Shown piece by piece: positions 1 through 9,599 of a stretch of DNA of 64,000 nucleotides (positions are counted from its first letter, which is position 1; every line of letters starts with the position of its first letter). Below the pieces are notes generated by a model, which was given only the letters and a program-made list of their open reading frames with translations, was not told where the DNA came from and searched no databases. Origin of the DNA: Hyphomonadaceae bacterium (GTDB lineage Bacteria; Pseudomonadota; Alphaproteobacteria; Caulobacterales; Hyphomonadaceae); contig JALHLU010000004.1 of assembly GCA_022844345.1 (NCBI GenBank), positions 1 through 64,000 on the forward strand. The letters are read 5' to 3'. Made by a program: the position numbers and the translations under genes.

Positions 1-310
1 AATTCTCTATGATGCCGTTGTGCACGATGGCGACCCGGCCGGAAGCGTGCGGGTGGGCGTTCGTCTCGTTCGGCTGGCCATGCGTCGCCCAGCGCGTATG
101 GCCGATGCCGACGCTGGCCATCAGCGGCATGTCGCGCACCTTGGCGTCGAGGTTGGACAGCTTGCCTGGCGCGCGCAGCCGCTTGAGCTTTCCGCCTTCC
201 AGCAGGGCGACTCCGGCCGAATCATAGCCGCGGTATTCCAGCCGCTTCAGCGCCTCCACCAAGCGGGGGGCAGCCGGCTGGTCGCCAAGGATACCGATAA
301 TACCGCACAT
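1..310 (-). CDS. glmS: Glutamine--fructose-6-phosphate aminotransferase, N-terminal part (cut by window edge)
   Basis: Makes glucosamine-6-phosphate from fructose-6-phosphate and glutamine, the first committed step of UDP-GlcNAc synthesis in the cytoplasm. The reading frame begins ATG at 310 and gives MCGIIGILG, so Cys2 is the N-terminal nucleophile of the glutaminase (Ntn) domain. EYRGYDSAGVAL, HTRWATHG and the start of VHNGIIEN follow, all standard GlmS signatures. About 103 residues are present; the family is about 600, so the sugar-isomerase domains lie outside the window. The gene is divergent from glmM, which uses its product. The call is near certain. Confidence 0.96.
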   Translation of the reverse strand, partial: MCGIIGILGDQPAAPRLVEALKRLEYRGYDSAGVALLEGGKLKRLRAPGKLSNLDAKVRDMPLMASVGIGHTRWATHGQPNETNAHPHASGRVAIVHNGIIEN

Positions 311-495
311 TCGTGGTCTACTCCGACTGCAATCGCGCTGATCTAGGCGATTGGTGCGCTTAAGCTATTGCAAAACATGGCGGGGGTCCGTCATGAAATT
401 CACGGTTTCACGGCCGGTTATGGTGTTTCTGTTACCGCCATGAGCCTTATCCGCCGCCCCGGGACCGCTGGCTGGGCGTGTATGTGTGAGGAACG

Positions 496-1842
496 ATGAC
501 GGCTCGCAAGTTTTTCGGCACGGACGGCATTCGCGGCACGGCCAACTCATGGCCGGTCACGCCCGAAATGGCCATGCGCCTCGGCATGGCGGCCGCCACC
601 CATTTCCGCAAGTCCGACCCGCGCCGCCACCTTGTCGTCATCGGCAAGGATACGCGCCTGTCCGGCTACATGCTCGAACCCGCGCTTACGGCCGGCTTCA
701 CCGCCAAGGGCATGGACGTGGTTCTTTTCGGCCCGCTGCCGACGCCGGGCGTTGCCATGCTCACGCGCAGCTTGCGCGCGGATCTCGGCGTGATGATCTC
801 CGCCTCGCACAATTCCTATCAGGACAACGGCATCAAGCTGTTCGGGCCGGACGGCTACAAGCTCTCCGACGAGGCCGAGCTCGCCATCGAAGAACTGATG
901 ACCCATCCGCTCGACGAGGGCCTCGCCGCCCCGCCGGATCTCGGCCGCGCCCAGCGCGTGGACGACGCCCAGTCGCGCTATGTCGAGATCGTCAAATCCA
1001 CCTTCCCGCGCAAGCTGCGCCTCTCGGGCCTCCGCGTCGTGATCGATTGCGCCAACGGCGCCGCCTACAAGGTCGCGCCCAAGGCGCTCTACGAACTTGG
1101 CGCCGAAGTCTTCGCCATTGGCGATGATCCCAACGGCTTCAACATCAACCGCGAAATCGGCTCCACCGACACCCGCGCCATGGTCGAGGCGGTGCACCGC
1201 TATCGCGCCGACATCGGCATTGCGCTCGATGGCGATGCTGACCGCGTGGTGATGTGCGACGAGAACGGCCGCATCATCGATGGCGACCAGCTGCTCGGCC
1301 TCATCGCGCAAAGCTGGAAACAGCAGGGCAAGTTATCGAAGAAGGCCGTCGTCGCCACGGTCATGTCCAATCTCGGCCTCGAGAACCATCTGAAGGGCCT
1401 CGGCGTCGCGCTGGAACGCACGCAGGTGGGCGACCGCTATGTCGTCGCGCGCATGCTTGAGAAAGGCATCAATGTCGGCGGCGAACAATCCGGCCACATT
1501 GTGCTCTCCGACTTCTCCACCACGGGCGATGGCCTGCTGGCAGCCCTTCAGGTCCTCACCGTCATGGTGGAGACCGGCAAGCGCCTCTCCGAAGTGGCGC
1601 ACGTGTTCGACCCCGCGCCGCAGAAACTGGTCAACCGCAAATTCACCGGCGCCGATCCGCTCAGCCGCAAGCACGTGCAGGACGCCATCGCCGCCGCCGA
1701 AAAGGCGCTCGGAACCAAGGGCCGCCTGCTGGTCCGCAAATCCGGCACCGAGCCGCTGATCCGCGTCATGGCCCAGGCCGAGAACGAAGACCTCGTGAAG
1801 GAAGCCGTCGACGGTGTCCTGGCCGCGCTCGACCGGGACTAG
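496..1842 (+). CDS. glmM: Phosphoglucosamine mutase
   Basis: Converts glucosamine-6-phosphate to glucosamine-1-phosphate on the route to UDP-GlcNAc for peptidoglycan and LPS. The protein has 448 residues, the usual size for the family. It opens with [11 protein letters not shown]. It carries the phosphoserine loop ISASHN (catalytic Ser about residue 104), the metal-binding loop DGDADR, the sugar-binding GGEQSGH and the C-terminal phosphate-binding [12 protein letters not shown]. The ATG at 496 follows a gaggaa ribosome-binding site. It is divergent from glmS across 185 bases, which presumably hold both promoters. Confidence 0.97.
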   Translation: MTARKFFGTDGIRGTANSWPVTPEMAMRLGMAAATHFRKSDPRRHLVVIGKDTRLSGYMLEPALTAGFTAKGMDVVLFGPLPTPGVAMLTRSLRADLGVMISASHNSYQDNGIKLFGPDGYKLSDEAELAIEELMTHPLDEGLAAPPDLGRAQRVDDAQSRYVEIVKSTFPRKLRLSGLRVVIDCANGAAYKVAPKALYELGAEVFAIGDDPNGFNINREIGSTDTRAMVEAVHRYRADIGIALDGDADRVVMCDENGRIIDGDQLLGLIAQSWKQQGKLSKKAVVATVMSNLGLENHLKGLGVALERTQVGDRYVVARMLEKGINVGGEQSGHIVLSDFSTTGDGLLAALQVLTVMVETGKRLSEVAHVFDPAPQKLVNRKFTGADPLSRKHVQDAIAAAEKALGTKGRLLVRKSGTEPLIRVMAQAENEDLVKEAVDGVLAALDRD

Positions 1843-1869
1843 GTCAGGCTTGGAGCCCTGCCGATCGGA

Positions 1870-3861
1870 CTACTCCCCCGGCTTGAACCCCAGGATCACA
1901 TTCCCCGGGGCCTGGCCGAACGAGCCGTAACCCGAATTCGCGATCAGCAGGCCGTTGGCGGCGTAGATCGATGCGGCGTCAATCGCGCCGCCCTTGCCGG
2001 GTACGCCGTTGACCGTGTCGTACTCTTTCGCCGTCGCCTGCTTCCAAAGCAGCGCGCCCGTCTGGGAATCCAGCGCATGCAGCGTCCCGTCCAGCGTGGC
2101 CGCGAATACGACGCCATCGATCACGGCCGGTGCCGCCGACATTGCGATGGGGTGAACCGGGAAGACGGCCGGCGTACCGGGAGGAGGAGGAGGCGTGCCG
2201 GGGGGCAGTTCCGGATTGTACTGCCACTTGATCGCGCCAGTCTTCGCGTCGAGCGCATAGAGACCTGGCTTGATATTCGGATCGAAATCCCACTCGCCCG
2301 CGATCGGCGTACCCACGGTCGAGATTGGAACGAACACTGTGTCCTTGTCGTACGCAATGCCCCAGTGGACGCCGCCAAGCGCGCCGCCCGTACCCAGCGC
2401 GCGGCGCCAGACGACCTTGCCCGTCTCCGGCTCGAACGCCCAGACTGAGCCCGATTTTTGCCCCGCATAGACCAACTGCTTGCCGTCCGAATGCGTGCCG
2501 AGAATGGTGGACGCGCCAAAGTCCACATCGCGATAGACCGTCTCGGGCGTGCTCGTGCAGTTCAGCAGCTCGGGCTTCGATTTCAGGTCGCAGCCGATAT
2601 TGTAGATGTCGTTCGGCGTGGCGTGGAAGCTCCACTTCTCCTTGCCTGTCAGCAAGTCCACGGCGATCACCGCATTGGTGTTCTTGTGCGCGGGCGGCGA
2701 ATTACTCTCGCCGGTCGCGAAGTAGATCAGATTGCGCTTCTCATCGATCGAGGGCGAATTCCAGATCGGCGCGCCGGACGGCCCCATCAGCGGCTTGCCA
2801 TCGCCGCGATCACGCACGCGCGTTGCTTCCGGCATGGTGTCATAACGCCATTGCTGATCACCCGTCTTCGGGTCCAGCGAGACGACATAGCCATGATTGG
2901 TGCAGCAGATGATGTCGTTGCTGCCGCCGAAAACGATCTCGAACTGCGAGACGGGAACGATGATCCGGTCCTTGAGAACGCTCGGCGTCCCTGTCGCTGT
3001 CGAATAGCTGTACGTCCCCACGGTCTTCGTCCACACGGCCTTGCCGGTGCGAGCGTCCACCGCATGCACCATGGTATCGAGGCCGGAGAAGACGAGCAGG
3101 GGCGTGCCATCCACCCAGCCGAACGCCGCGCTGGTGCGCAGCGGCGCTCCGCCCGGCGTGTTGTAGACCCATTGCAGGCAAGGCTTGTCCGTCGTCGAAA
3201 TGTCGAAGGCATACATCGCGCCTGCATCCGCCACGGGCACGAACAGGTTCTTGCCGACGACGGCGCCCTGCGAGCGCATCCCCGTCGCATCCGGAATGCC
3301 AACCGCCCACGCCAGGTCCAGTTTCGCGACCTGCGCCTTAGTGAGCCCGGCCTTCTCGGCCGTCAGGCTGCGCGTGTTGTGCATGTCGAAGCCGAAATTG
3401 GTGATCGCAGCCGCGCCGGAAAGATCCACCGGCATGCGCGCTGCATCGCACATCATCGCCGACGTCCAACTGTCGGATGGCGGCTTGGCGCCGATCAGGA
3501 AATTCACCACCTGCGCACGCTGCTCGTCAGAAAGCATGGCGCCCTGCGCCTTCATCTTGCCCTGGGTCAGCGAGAAGTTGATGAACTGAAGGCTCATCTG
3601 CTTCAATGTCGACATGGCCGGCGAGCGCGTGGCTTCGGGCTGGTCATGGCAGGCCGCACAATACGTCTTGTAGACGGCCTCGCCCGGATGTCCCGCAAGC
3701 GAAGCCTGCTGCGCGGGTGGGGCGATGTCATGCGACGGCGCGGCCGCCGAAGGCGCCTCCGCCGGAGCGATCGTGTCAGCCACCGGCGGGGGGCCGGCCA
3801 TGCATGAAGCCAGCGTGAGCGCCGCTGCGCCAAACAGCGCTGCTTTGGAGAGTGTGCTCAT
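1870..3861 (-). CDS. Lipoprotein quinohaemoprotein dehydrogenase, polyvinyl-alcohol-dehydrogenase-like (cytochrome c + PQQ propeller)
   Basis: Probably a periplasmic alcohol dehydrogenase that passes electrons from PQQ to its own haem. Of 663 residues, the first 20 form a lipoprotein signal (LASC, Cys20). A c-type cytochrome domain follows, with haem motif CAACH (Cys68, Cys71, His72) and a likely distal Met further on. A PQQ-type beta-propeller follows, with repeated blades such as LDPKTGDQQWRY, VDLLTGKEKWSF and FEPETGKVVWRR. This order (haem first, propeller second) matches polyvinyl alcohol dehydrogenase (cytochrome). A vicinal Cys pair (IICCTNHG) sits in the propeller. The true substrate cannot be told from sequence. 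It reads toward glmM (convergent). Confidence 0.8.
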   Translation of the reverse strand: MSTLSKAALFGAAALTLASCMAGPPPVADTIAPAEAPSAAAPSHDIAPPAQQASLAGHPGEAVYKTYCAACHDQPEATRSPAMSTLKQMSLQFINFSLTQGKMKAQGAMLSDEQRAQVVNFLIGAKPPSDSWTSAMMCDAARMPVDLSGAAAITNFGFDMHNTRSLTAEKAGLTKAQVAKLDLAWAVGIPDATGMRSQGAVVGKNLFVPVADAGAMYAFDISTTDKPCLQWVYNTPGGAPLRTSAAFGWVDGTPLLVFSGLDTMVHAVDARTGKAVWTKTVGTYSYSTATGTPSVLKDRIIVPVSQFEIVFGGSNDIICCTNHGYVVSLDPKTGDQQWRYDTMPEATRVRDRGDGKPLMGPSGAPIWNSPSIDEKRNLIYFATGESNSPPAHKNTNAVIAVDLLTGKEKWSFHATPNDIYNIGCDLKSKPELLNCTSTPETVYRDVDFGASTILGTHSDGKQLVYAGQKSGSVWAFEPETGKVVWRRALGTGGALGGVHWGIAYDKDTVFVPISTVGTPIAGEWDFDPNIKPGLYALDAKTGAIKWQYNPELPPGTPPPPPGTPAVFPVHPIAMSAAPAVIDGVVFAATLDGTLHALDSQTGALLWKQATAKEYDTVNGVPGKGGAIDAASIYAANGLLIANSGYGSFGQAPGNVILGFKPGE

Positions 3862-3969
3862 TTCCGTCCCCGAGATTGCGCGGCCCTTGCGACCGTCTCT
3901 GCGGGGAGATTGCGATAGCTTTGCGCCGAAGGCCAGCGCCGATAACGCGCGGTGCTTGCCGTAGCGTTG

Positions 3970-5088
3970 CTACCCAACCATCAGCGTATCCAGGCCCACG
4001 CGCTGGCTGATCCGTGCTGCCCCCATCGCGTCGCAGACCTGAAGCACAAGCTCGCGCTTGGCCCAGTCGATATCGATCAGCCCGAAATTGTTCTCACGCC
4101 ACGCATCGCCCACCCGCAGCGCATTCGGCGGCAGAACGGGCCATACCTCCGTAAGGCCGGAAGATGTCACGTCCCAGATCGGGTAGGGCGTGTTGAGATC
4201 GAGCATCGACAACTCCCCATAATGGGTATCGCCGGAAATGCAGACGAGGCCGTTGGCGTTCGCCTCGCGGATGGCGGCAAAGAGGCGCTGGTGGTCACGC
4301 GCATAGTTGACCCAGCCCTCCCATCCGGCGAAGTCCGCCAGCACCTGCAGGCTGGACCCGAAGATGCGCACGTCAGCCGGCTGACGCAGCTGTTCCTCCA
4401 GCCATGTCCATTGCGGCTCGCCCAGCATGGTCGCGGCTAGATCGGGCTCGCGCTCATAGGGGCCGGGCACGGGCTTGCCCGCCGCCTTCTGCTCTGCCGA
4501 CCAGGCCGCATAGGTCTTGCCGCCAAGGTCCAGCTTGCGGATCGGCGTGCGGTTCCAGCGCAGGTCCGGGAGGATCACCTGCACGCGCTGGCCGCCAGGG
4601 CCGAACATATGCGCGGCATAGATGCCATCACGGGTACGGCGCGGGCTGTCGGCGGCCTCACCCCAGAAATCACAGAACTGCCGCCGGCTCTCATCCTTCA
4701 TGGGATAGTCAGCGCCAGCGTCGTCCTCGCCGTAATCGTGGTCGTCCCAGATCGCGCACACCGGCGTCGTCTCGCGAAGCTTCTGGAAGCCCGGCTTGGC
4801 CGCCAGCATCGCATACTTGTCGGCCATCACCTTGGGATCGCGCGTGTCGGCATAGATGTTGTCGCCAAGGAAGATGAACAGGTCGGGCTTCGCCGCGTTG
4901 ATGGCGTCCCAGATCGGCTGGTCCTTGCTCTGCTTGGCGCACGAGCCGAACGCGATCCGGCTCAGCGTGCGCCCTCCCGCCCGGTGAATGTCGCCGGCAG
5001 GCGCAAGCTGGGGGGCAGTGGTACAGGCCGTTGCGGCAACCGCTGCGGCCCCAGCGATAGCCTCGCGGCGGCTCGGCTTCAGTGACAT
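3970..5088 (-). CDS. PhoD-like alkaline phosphatase / phosphodiesterase
   Basis: A secreted metallophosphatase of the PhoD family, 372 residues. The N-terminus, SRREAIAGAAAVAATAC, combines a twin-arginine-like motif with a possible lipobox, which suits Tat export of a folded metalloenzyme. Family features seen are RIAFGSCAKQSK, the metal-binding FLGDNIYAD, WDDHDYG and SGDTHYGELS. Known members hydrolyse phosphate mono- and diesters at the cell surface. It lies between the quinohaemoprotein and a TonB-dependent receptor on the same strand, with gaps of 108 and 74 bases, so the three may be co-transcribed. No Pho box was identified by eye. Confidence 0.85.
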   Translation of the reverse strand: MSLKPSRREAIAGAAAVAATACTTAPQLAPAGDIHRAGGRTLSRIAFGSCAKQSKDQPIWDAINAAKPDLFIFLGDNIYADTRDPKVMADKYAMLAAKPGFQKLRETTPVCAIWDDHDYGEDDAGADYPMKDESRRQFCDFWGEAADSPRRTRDGIYAAHMFGPGGQRVQVILPDLRWNRTPIRKLDLGGKTYAAWSAEQKAAGKPVPGPYEREPDLAATMLGEPQWTWLEEQLRQPADVRIFGSSLQVLADFAGWEGWVNYARDHQRLFAAIREANANGLVCISGDTHYGELSMLDLNTPYPIWDVTSSGLTEVWPVLPPNALRVGDAWRENNFGLIDIDWAKRELVLQVCDAMGAARISQRVGLDTLMVG

Positions 5089-5162
5089 GCGCGTCTCCAG
5101 AAATGTCGCCGCCGGAGACTTGCTCCGGCGGCGTAGTTTATCCGACTTTCCTTCAGGGGCTA

Positions 5163-7493
5163 TCAGAAGGATTTCCGGACCGTGGCAAACAATTGGCGCG
5201 GCGAGCCGACCATCAGGGTCTGCGAATCCGAACCCGTGCCGAAGCCGTTCGTGCCCATGGTCGAGACGTATTCCTCGTCCGTGAGGTTGGTGATGTTGAG
5301 CTGCAGTTCGACGCCCTCAAGGATGTCGTTGCCTTCGAGGCGGTAGCCGGCCGTGAAGTCAGCCAGCGTGTAGCCATCGACTTCGGCATTATTGAGGTAC
5401 GAGAAGTAGCGCGAGCCAGTGTAAGCAACCGACAGCTTGGCGAAGAACAGGCCGTTGTCGTATCCGAGGTCGGACTTGAACAGGTGCTCCGGCGCGTTCA
5501 CCACCGTCTTGCCGCCCGTCGCCTGGATAACGGCGTTGGTCGTGGGGTTGCGAACGTCGTCTTCGTATTTCGAGTCGTTGTAGGCGTACGAGCCCGTCAG
5601 CGTCCACTCGTCCGAGAAGTCATACGAGCCGGCGAGTTCGAAGCCCTTGGTCTCGACACCGCCGACGTTCTGGATCACCGACGGGTTGCCGATGATGCCT
5701 GCGCCGGTCGAGAAGCCGAGGAGGCGATCCTCGAATTTGACGAAGTAGGCGGCCGCGACGCCCTGGAACGGGCCGTTGCGATAGCGATAGCCGCCTTCCA
5801 GCGTCTTCGAGCTTTCCGGGTTGGTGTTCGACTTGATGAAGTCGAAGCCCGACTGCGTCTGGCTCGCCGCCGGAGCAAGCGTGTGTGCGCGCATGTTTTC
5901 GGTGTAGCCGCCGAAAATCTCGCTGCCTTCGCCCAGCTGGTAGGTGAAGCCGACCTGCGGCAGGAAGTTGTCTTCCGACGTGATGGTGCCGTCGAGGTCG
6001 TTGTTGGCGCCCGGCGCCGGTACGGTGAAGCCGTTGACATTGGTGTCGACCGTCATGTCCACAGTGACAGACTTGAAGCCGCCGAACACGGTCAGGTCCG
6101 GGGTGATGTCCCAGGTGTCCTGCACGTAGAACATCATTGTCTCGAAGTCGTACGCGTAGGACCACTGCGTCGCGAACGGGTTGCGCATGAAGTTCAGCGT
6201 CGAACGCGGAGCAGAGCGGGTGTTGGCGTAGAAGCGGCGATCCTGGTTGAAGTCGTTATACTCGTACCAGAAGCCGCCCTCGACCGTATGATCGCCCAGC
6301 GTCCAGGTCAGCGAACCCAGCGCGCCGTTGCGGTTCATGTCGTACTCGGTCGTGCGCACCGAGATCGGCGACACGGTGGCGCCGCCCTGGCCGAACGAGA
6401 AGGGGCTGACATACGGCGTGAACCAGATGCCCTGGCCTTCGTTCTCGTGAAGGTAGGCGGTCAGCGACAGATAGAGATCGCTGGTGAGATCCGCGTCATA
6501 GGAGAGACGCGCCAGTGTATCGTCGCGCAGGCCCGCCGCGTCGTAATAGGCGTCGTCCGCGCTGGCGATGGGAGCGGGATAGACCGTTCCCGCCGCTGCG
6601 TTCGTCACAGGCGCGCCCGTGTCGCCGCGGTTGTTGGCGATGTCGGCCACTTGCTGCGCCAGCGTCCAGTTCGGCGCGAAGTTGTCCCAGCCATAGCCAA
6701 GACGGCGGATCATCGCGAGCGAGAGATCCTGATAGTCCGTCTCGCGGCGCTCAGACCAGTTGTAGTAGCCCGACACCACGCCCGGACCGACCGGCACTTC
6801 AAAGCCGGCATTGGCCTGCTGGGACTTCTGCGGACCCGAGCCCTTCCACTTGTCCTGGTCATGCGTGACGTAGGAGACGTAGGCCTTCGCGCCCATGAGT
6901 GCGTCAATCGCGCCGGACTCGAGACGGGCATAGCCGCGGAACATGTTCTCGCTGCCGCCGGTCAGAGCAACCTGGCCGCCGAACTCGTCTGCCGGGCCGC
7001 GGCTGCTGAAGGCCAGCGCGCCGCCGAGGTTCGAGGTGGATGCGGTCGACAGCGAGGCCGAGCCCTGCGCCAGCTCGACGCTGCCGAGGTTTTCGGAAAT
7101 CACGGCGCGGCTGATGTGCAGGCCGTTATAGTTGCCATAGCTCATGTCGCCGAGCGGGATGCCGTCCAGCGTGTAGCCAAGCTGGTCCTTCTGGAAGCCG
7201 CGGATGTTGATGTTGACGGCCCACTCGTACGCGCCAAACGGATCGGCGGCAGTGTAGTTCACGCCCGGCAGGCTCTCGATCAGCTTGATCGGGCTCGATC
7301 CGGCGGCCTCGAGAGCAAGGTCTTCGCTGGTCAGCGTCTGGACCTGGCGGGTCTCGCCTTCACCATAGATGACAACAACGTCGCGAGTCGCATCGTCCTC
7401 GGCCGCCGGGGCCGATTGCGCCCAGCCCTGGCCAGCGCTGAGCGACACGATAGCCGCTCCCATCAGAAGCTTGATCTTCACGAAAAACCCCAT
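5163..7493 (-). CDS. TonB-dependent outer-membrane receptor
   Basis: A gated outer-membrane uptake barrel of 776 residues. The start is set at ATG 7493 (MGFFVKIKLLMG), because the upstream 66 in-frame residues look non-coding and a signal peptide ending GWAQ directly follows this Met. The plug domain shows VQTLTSEDLALEA, ESLPGVNY, NINIRGFQKDQ, YTLDGIPLGD and SASLSTASTSNLGGAL. The rest is a 22-strand-type barrel ending in a C-terminal Phe (QLFATVRKSF), the BAM recognition signal. The ligand is unknown. The neighbouring phosphatase and quinoprotein hint at a carbon or phosphorus scavenging role, but this is only inference. Confidence 0.92.
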   Translation of the reverse strand: MGFFVKIKLLMGAAIVSLSAGQGWAQSAPAAEDDATRDVVVIYGEGETRQVQTLTSEDLALEAAGSSPIKLIESLPGVNYTAADPFGAYEWAVNINIRGFQKDQLGYTLDGIPLGDMSYGNYNGLHISRAVISENLGSVELAQGSASLSTASTSNLGGALAFSSRGPADEFGGQVALTGGSENMFRGYARLESGAIDALMGAKAYVSYVTHDQDKWKGSGPQKSQQANAGFEVPVGPGVVSGYYNWSERRETDYQDLSLAMIRRLGYGWDNFAPNWTLAQQVADIANNRGDTGAPVTNAAAGTVYPAPIASADDAYYDAAGLRDDTLARLSYDADLTSDLYLSLTAYLHENEGQGIWFTPYVSPFSFGQGGATVSPISVRTTEYDMNRNGALGSLTWTLGDHTVEGGFWYEYNDFNQDRRFYANTRSAPRSTLNFMRNPFATQWSYAYDFETMMFYVQDTWDITPDLTVFGGFKSVTVDMTVDTNVNGFTVPAPGANNDLDGTITSEDNFLPQVGFTYQLGEGSEIFGGYTENMRAHTLAPAASQTQSGFDFIKSNTNPESSKTLEGGYRYRNGPFQGVAAAYFVKFEDRLLGFSTGAGIIGNPSVIQNVGGVETKGFELAGSYDFSDEWTLTGSYAYNDSKYEDDVRNPTTNAVIQATGGKTVVNAPEHLFKSDLGYDNGLFFAKLSVAYTGSRYFSYLNNAEVDGYTLADFTAGYRLEGNDILEGVELQLNITNLTDEEYVSTMGTNGFGTGSDSQTLMVGSPRQLFATVRKSF

Positions 7494-7724
7494 TGGCTCG
7501 AAGGCGCAGATCCGTGTCGGATGCGCGCGCCGGGGGTTAGGCCCGATCCGTGACGGTCCAGCTTCAGGCGTGCGACGCTTGTGTTGCGCTGCAGAAAAAG
7601 TTCCATGACGGGGATTGGCGGCAACGCCGTCAGCGAAACGATGAGCTTCCAAACGAGTAGGGCGGATGCTTGCGCATCCGCCCTGTGTCATCTTGTCAGT
7701 CGCGTTTCGCGAGTTGCGACAGCG

Positions 7725-8519
7725 TTAGTGGACGAAATTCGCGGTCTGCTTCTCGACATAGTCGGCGCCGCGTTCGGCAAGGCCGGCGCCTGCCTTCATC
7801 GCTTCGTCCGCCACTCCGCGCAGCTTGTCGCGCTCCATCGAGCTCAGCGGCGCAAGCGAGCCCAGCAAAGCGCCGATCGCAACGCCAATCGCTCCGGCAG
7901 CCAGCGGGTTGTCATTGTACATCGCGCCTGCCTTGTCTTTTGCGCCAGCCGCCATCTCGCCCGCATGCTCCGCCTGCTCGTGGATGAAATGCCCGGCCTT
8001 CGACATGCCTGACGACACCGCGTCGCGAACCGAAACGGCGCGCCGCTCCAGCCCCTCGACCGTGCGCGACACGCGCGCCTGGAAAGCATCGTACGCCTCG
8101 CCAGTCATCTGCTTGATATCGAGCGCCTTGGCGTGATCGTCGTGCAGCCGGCGGGTATAGTCCTCATCCGTCTCGTCGGCCGCGCGCGGCGAATTGGCCC
8201 GCATGTTTTCGACCTTGCGGAAGTGGTGCTCTGCGCGCCAGTCGTCTTCGTGGATCTTGGGCTCGTTGTCGTGCTGCTGGCGCTGGTTCAGCAGGTACAT
8301 CCCGACGCCCGCGCCGATCAGCAGCAGCGGAATCGGGTTGTCCCTCACCTGTTTGCCGACATTGGTCGTGAACTGGCCGAACTGGCCCTGCGCCACGCCG
8401 AGTACTTCGTCCACGATCTGGCCAGGCGAAAGTTTGCCGCCGAGGCGGTTTATCGTGTCGTTCAGCGCAGAGCGCGAACGGTCGATATCCTGTTCGATCT
8501 TGTCTGTTTCCGTGGTCAT
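7725..8519 (-). CDS. DUF3618 domain membrane-associated protein
   Basis: 264 residues. The first 50 residues (DKIEQDIDRSRSALNDTI, then LSPGQIVDEVLG) match the DUF3618 family, found mainly in alphaproteobacteria and without a settled function. Two Gly/Ala-rich hydrophobic stretches (PIPLLLIGAGVGMYLL, and LAAGAIGVAIGALLGSLAPL near the C-terminus) look like membrane segments, separated by a charged helical region. It is the last gene of a three-gene operon and overlaps the stop of the preceding gene by four bases (ATGA), so translation is probably coupled. By analogy with yqjDE-type operons it may act at the membrane in stress or stationary phase. Confidence 0.8.
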   Translation of the reverse strand: MTTETDKIEQDIDRSRSALNDTINRLGGKLSPGQIVDEVLGVAQGQFGQFTTNVGKQVRDNPIPLLLIGAGVGMYLLNQRQQHDNEPKIHEDDWRAEHHFRKVENMRANSPRAADETDEDYTRRLHDDHAKALDIKQMTGEAYDAFQARVSRTVEGLERRAVSVRDAVSSGMSKAGHFIHEQAEHAGEMAAGAKDKAGAMYNDNPLAAGAIGVAIGALLGSLAPLSSMERDKLRGVADEAMKAGAGLAERGADYVEKQTANFVH

Positions 8520-8893
8520 GACGGTAGATGCTCCTTGATGGTTTGAATGTCGCGGCCAACCTGCTCGCGCGTTTTTGGAAAGGTGAGAGAGTCGGGCGCA
8601 ATGGCTGACTTGCCCGCATTCATGAACAGCATGGCGGCAACGCCCGCTGCGACGCCTGCCAGCGCGAACGCCGCCCAGCGCGGAAAGTCGGCTGGCAACA
8701 GTTCGACAAGGGCAAACCCGATCAGCGTCACGGCCGCGACAGCGAATGCAACGCCGACACCAATCAGCACGAGGCTGCCGCCCATGCTCTTTGCGCTCTG
8801 CACGGCTTCTGTCCGCGCGAGTTTTAATTCGTTGCGGAACATGTCGCCGAGATGCTGCACCATCTCCTTGGTCAGTTCAGGGATGGAGGACAC
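8516..8893 (-). CDS. Phage-holin-family (YqjE-like, PF07332-type) membrane protein
   Basis: 125 residues with a short amphipathic N-terminus (TKEMVQHLGDMFRNELKLARTEA), then two hydrophobic segments of about 20 residues and a charged tail. This layout is that of the putative actinobacterial holin-X / YqjE family. Despite the name, these are chromosomal inner-membrane proteins and not lysis proteins. It lies three bases after the upstream gene and overlaps the downstream DUF3618 gene by four bases, so the three form one translational unit. Confidence 0.8.
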   Translation of the reverse strand: MSSIPELTKEMVQHLGDMFRNELKLARTEAVQSAKSMGGSLVLIGVGVAFAVAAVTLIGFALVELLPADFPRWAAFALAGVAAGVAAMLFMNAGKSAIAPDSLTFPKTREQVGRDIQTIKEHLPS

Positions 8894-8896
8894 GGG

Positions 8897-9433
8897 TCAG
8901 CCCCCCGTCGTGGCGGGATAGGGCGTTCCGGCGTCAGCGGGCGACTTCGGCGCAGCGTCCGTCTTGGATTGCATTGCAGGGGCCGCATCTTCAATCGCTG
9001 TCTTGCCCACGCGCGCCAGCGCAAAGCCCAGCGCTACGCTGGCGCCAAGGAAGATTGCGGGCTGTCGCCGCGCAAAGTCCGAAAGTCCGTTCATCGACTG
9101 GCTGATATCTCCGCGTGTCAGCGAATTGGTCAGCCCATCGAGTCCATCTGCCGATTTCGTGAACGCGCCCGAAAGCCACGGCATGTCGCTCTCGACCTGA
9201 CCAGCAAACTCCCGGAACCGCGAGGCTGTAGTGTGCCCCATGTCGCCAGCCTTCGAGCGCGCATCTTCCACGCCCTGCATGGCGGCAATCTTCACGTCGT
9301 TGATCGCACCGCCAGCGGCGTCCTTCATGCGATCGGTCGCGTCGCCTGCCGCATCGGCCGCGCGACGCGCAGAATCTTCGGCTGACGGCGTTTTCGCGGC
9401 CGTGGCGGGCGGGCCGCCATTGCGATTTTCCAT
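8897..9433 (-). CDS. Hypothetical YqjD/ElaB-like helical protein, first gene of the envelope operon
   Basis: 178 residues, starting at ATG 9433 after a clear ggagg ribosome-binding site; an in-frame Met ten codons upstream is less likely. It is rich in Ala, Asp and Lys, with long predicted amphipathic helices (AADAAGDATDRMKDAAGGA), and has one hydrophobic segment late in the chain (PAIFLGASVALGFALARVG). The plan of a charged helical domain followed by one transmembrane helix recalls YqjD/ElaB-type ribosome-associated membrane proteins. No catalytic motif is visible, and the family assignment is tentative. Confidence 0.7.
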   Translation of the reverse strand: MENRNGGPPATAAKTPSAEDSARRAADAAGDATDRMKDAAGGAINDVKIAAMQGVEDARSKAGDMGHTTASRFREFAGQVESDMPWLSGAFTKSADGLDGLTNSLTRGDISQSMNGLSDFARRQPAIFLGASVALGFALARVGKTAIEDAAPAMQSKTDAAPKSPADAGTPYPATTGG

Positions 9434-9599
9434 GATTTCCTCCGTTAAGATTGTGAAAGGCAAACGCCGCCTCCCCCAGCCTGTTCCGGGAACCCCGCCT
9501 ATGCGCTGACGAATTTTGCGGCGCAGGCGAAGAGTGGGCGCGCACCTGCCGCTGAATTCACTTGTTGGAAAGGGGTCCAGCCCCTACCTTGTCGATGGC

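Noticed and set aside
5082-7553. Long open frames antisense to the TonB receptor, and likewise antisense to the quinohaemoprotein (2458-3807) and the octad-repeat gene (31910-34228)
   Set aside because: High GC leaves the complementary strand free of stops. Their products are Arg/Val/Asp-rich without domains, while the opposite frames encode clear families or regular repeats.
8516-8893. Holin-family gene as a sign of prophage
   Set aside because: The YqjE/holin-X family is chromosomal, and no phage structural, integrase or lysis genes are near. The tail-collar protein at 42.2 kb is also isolated.
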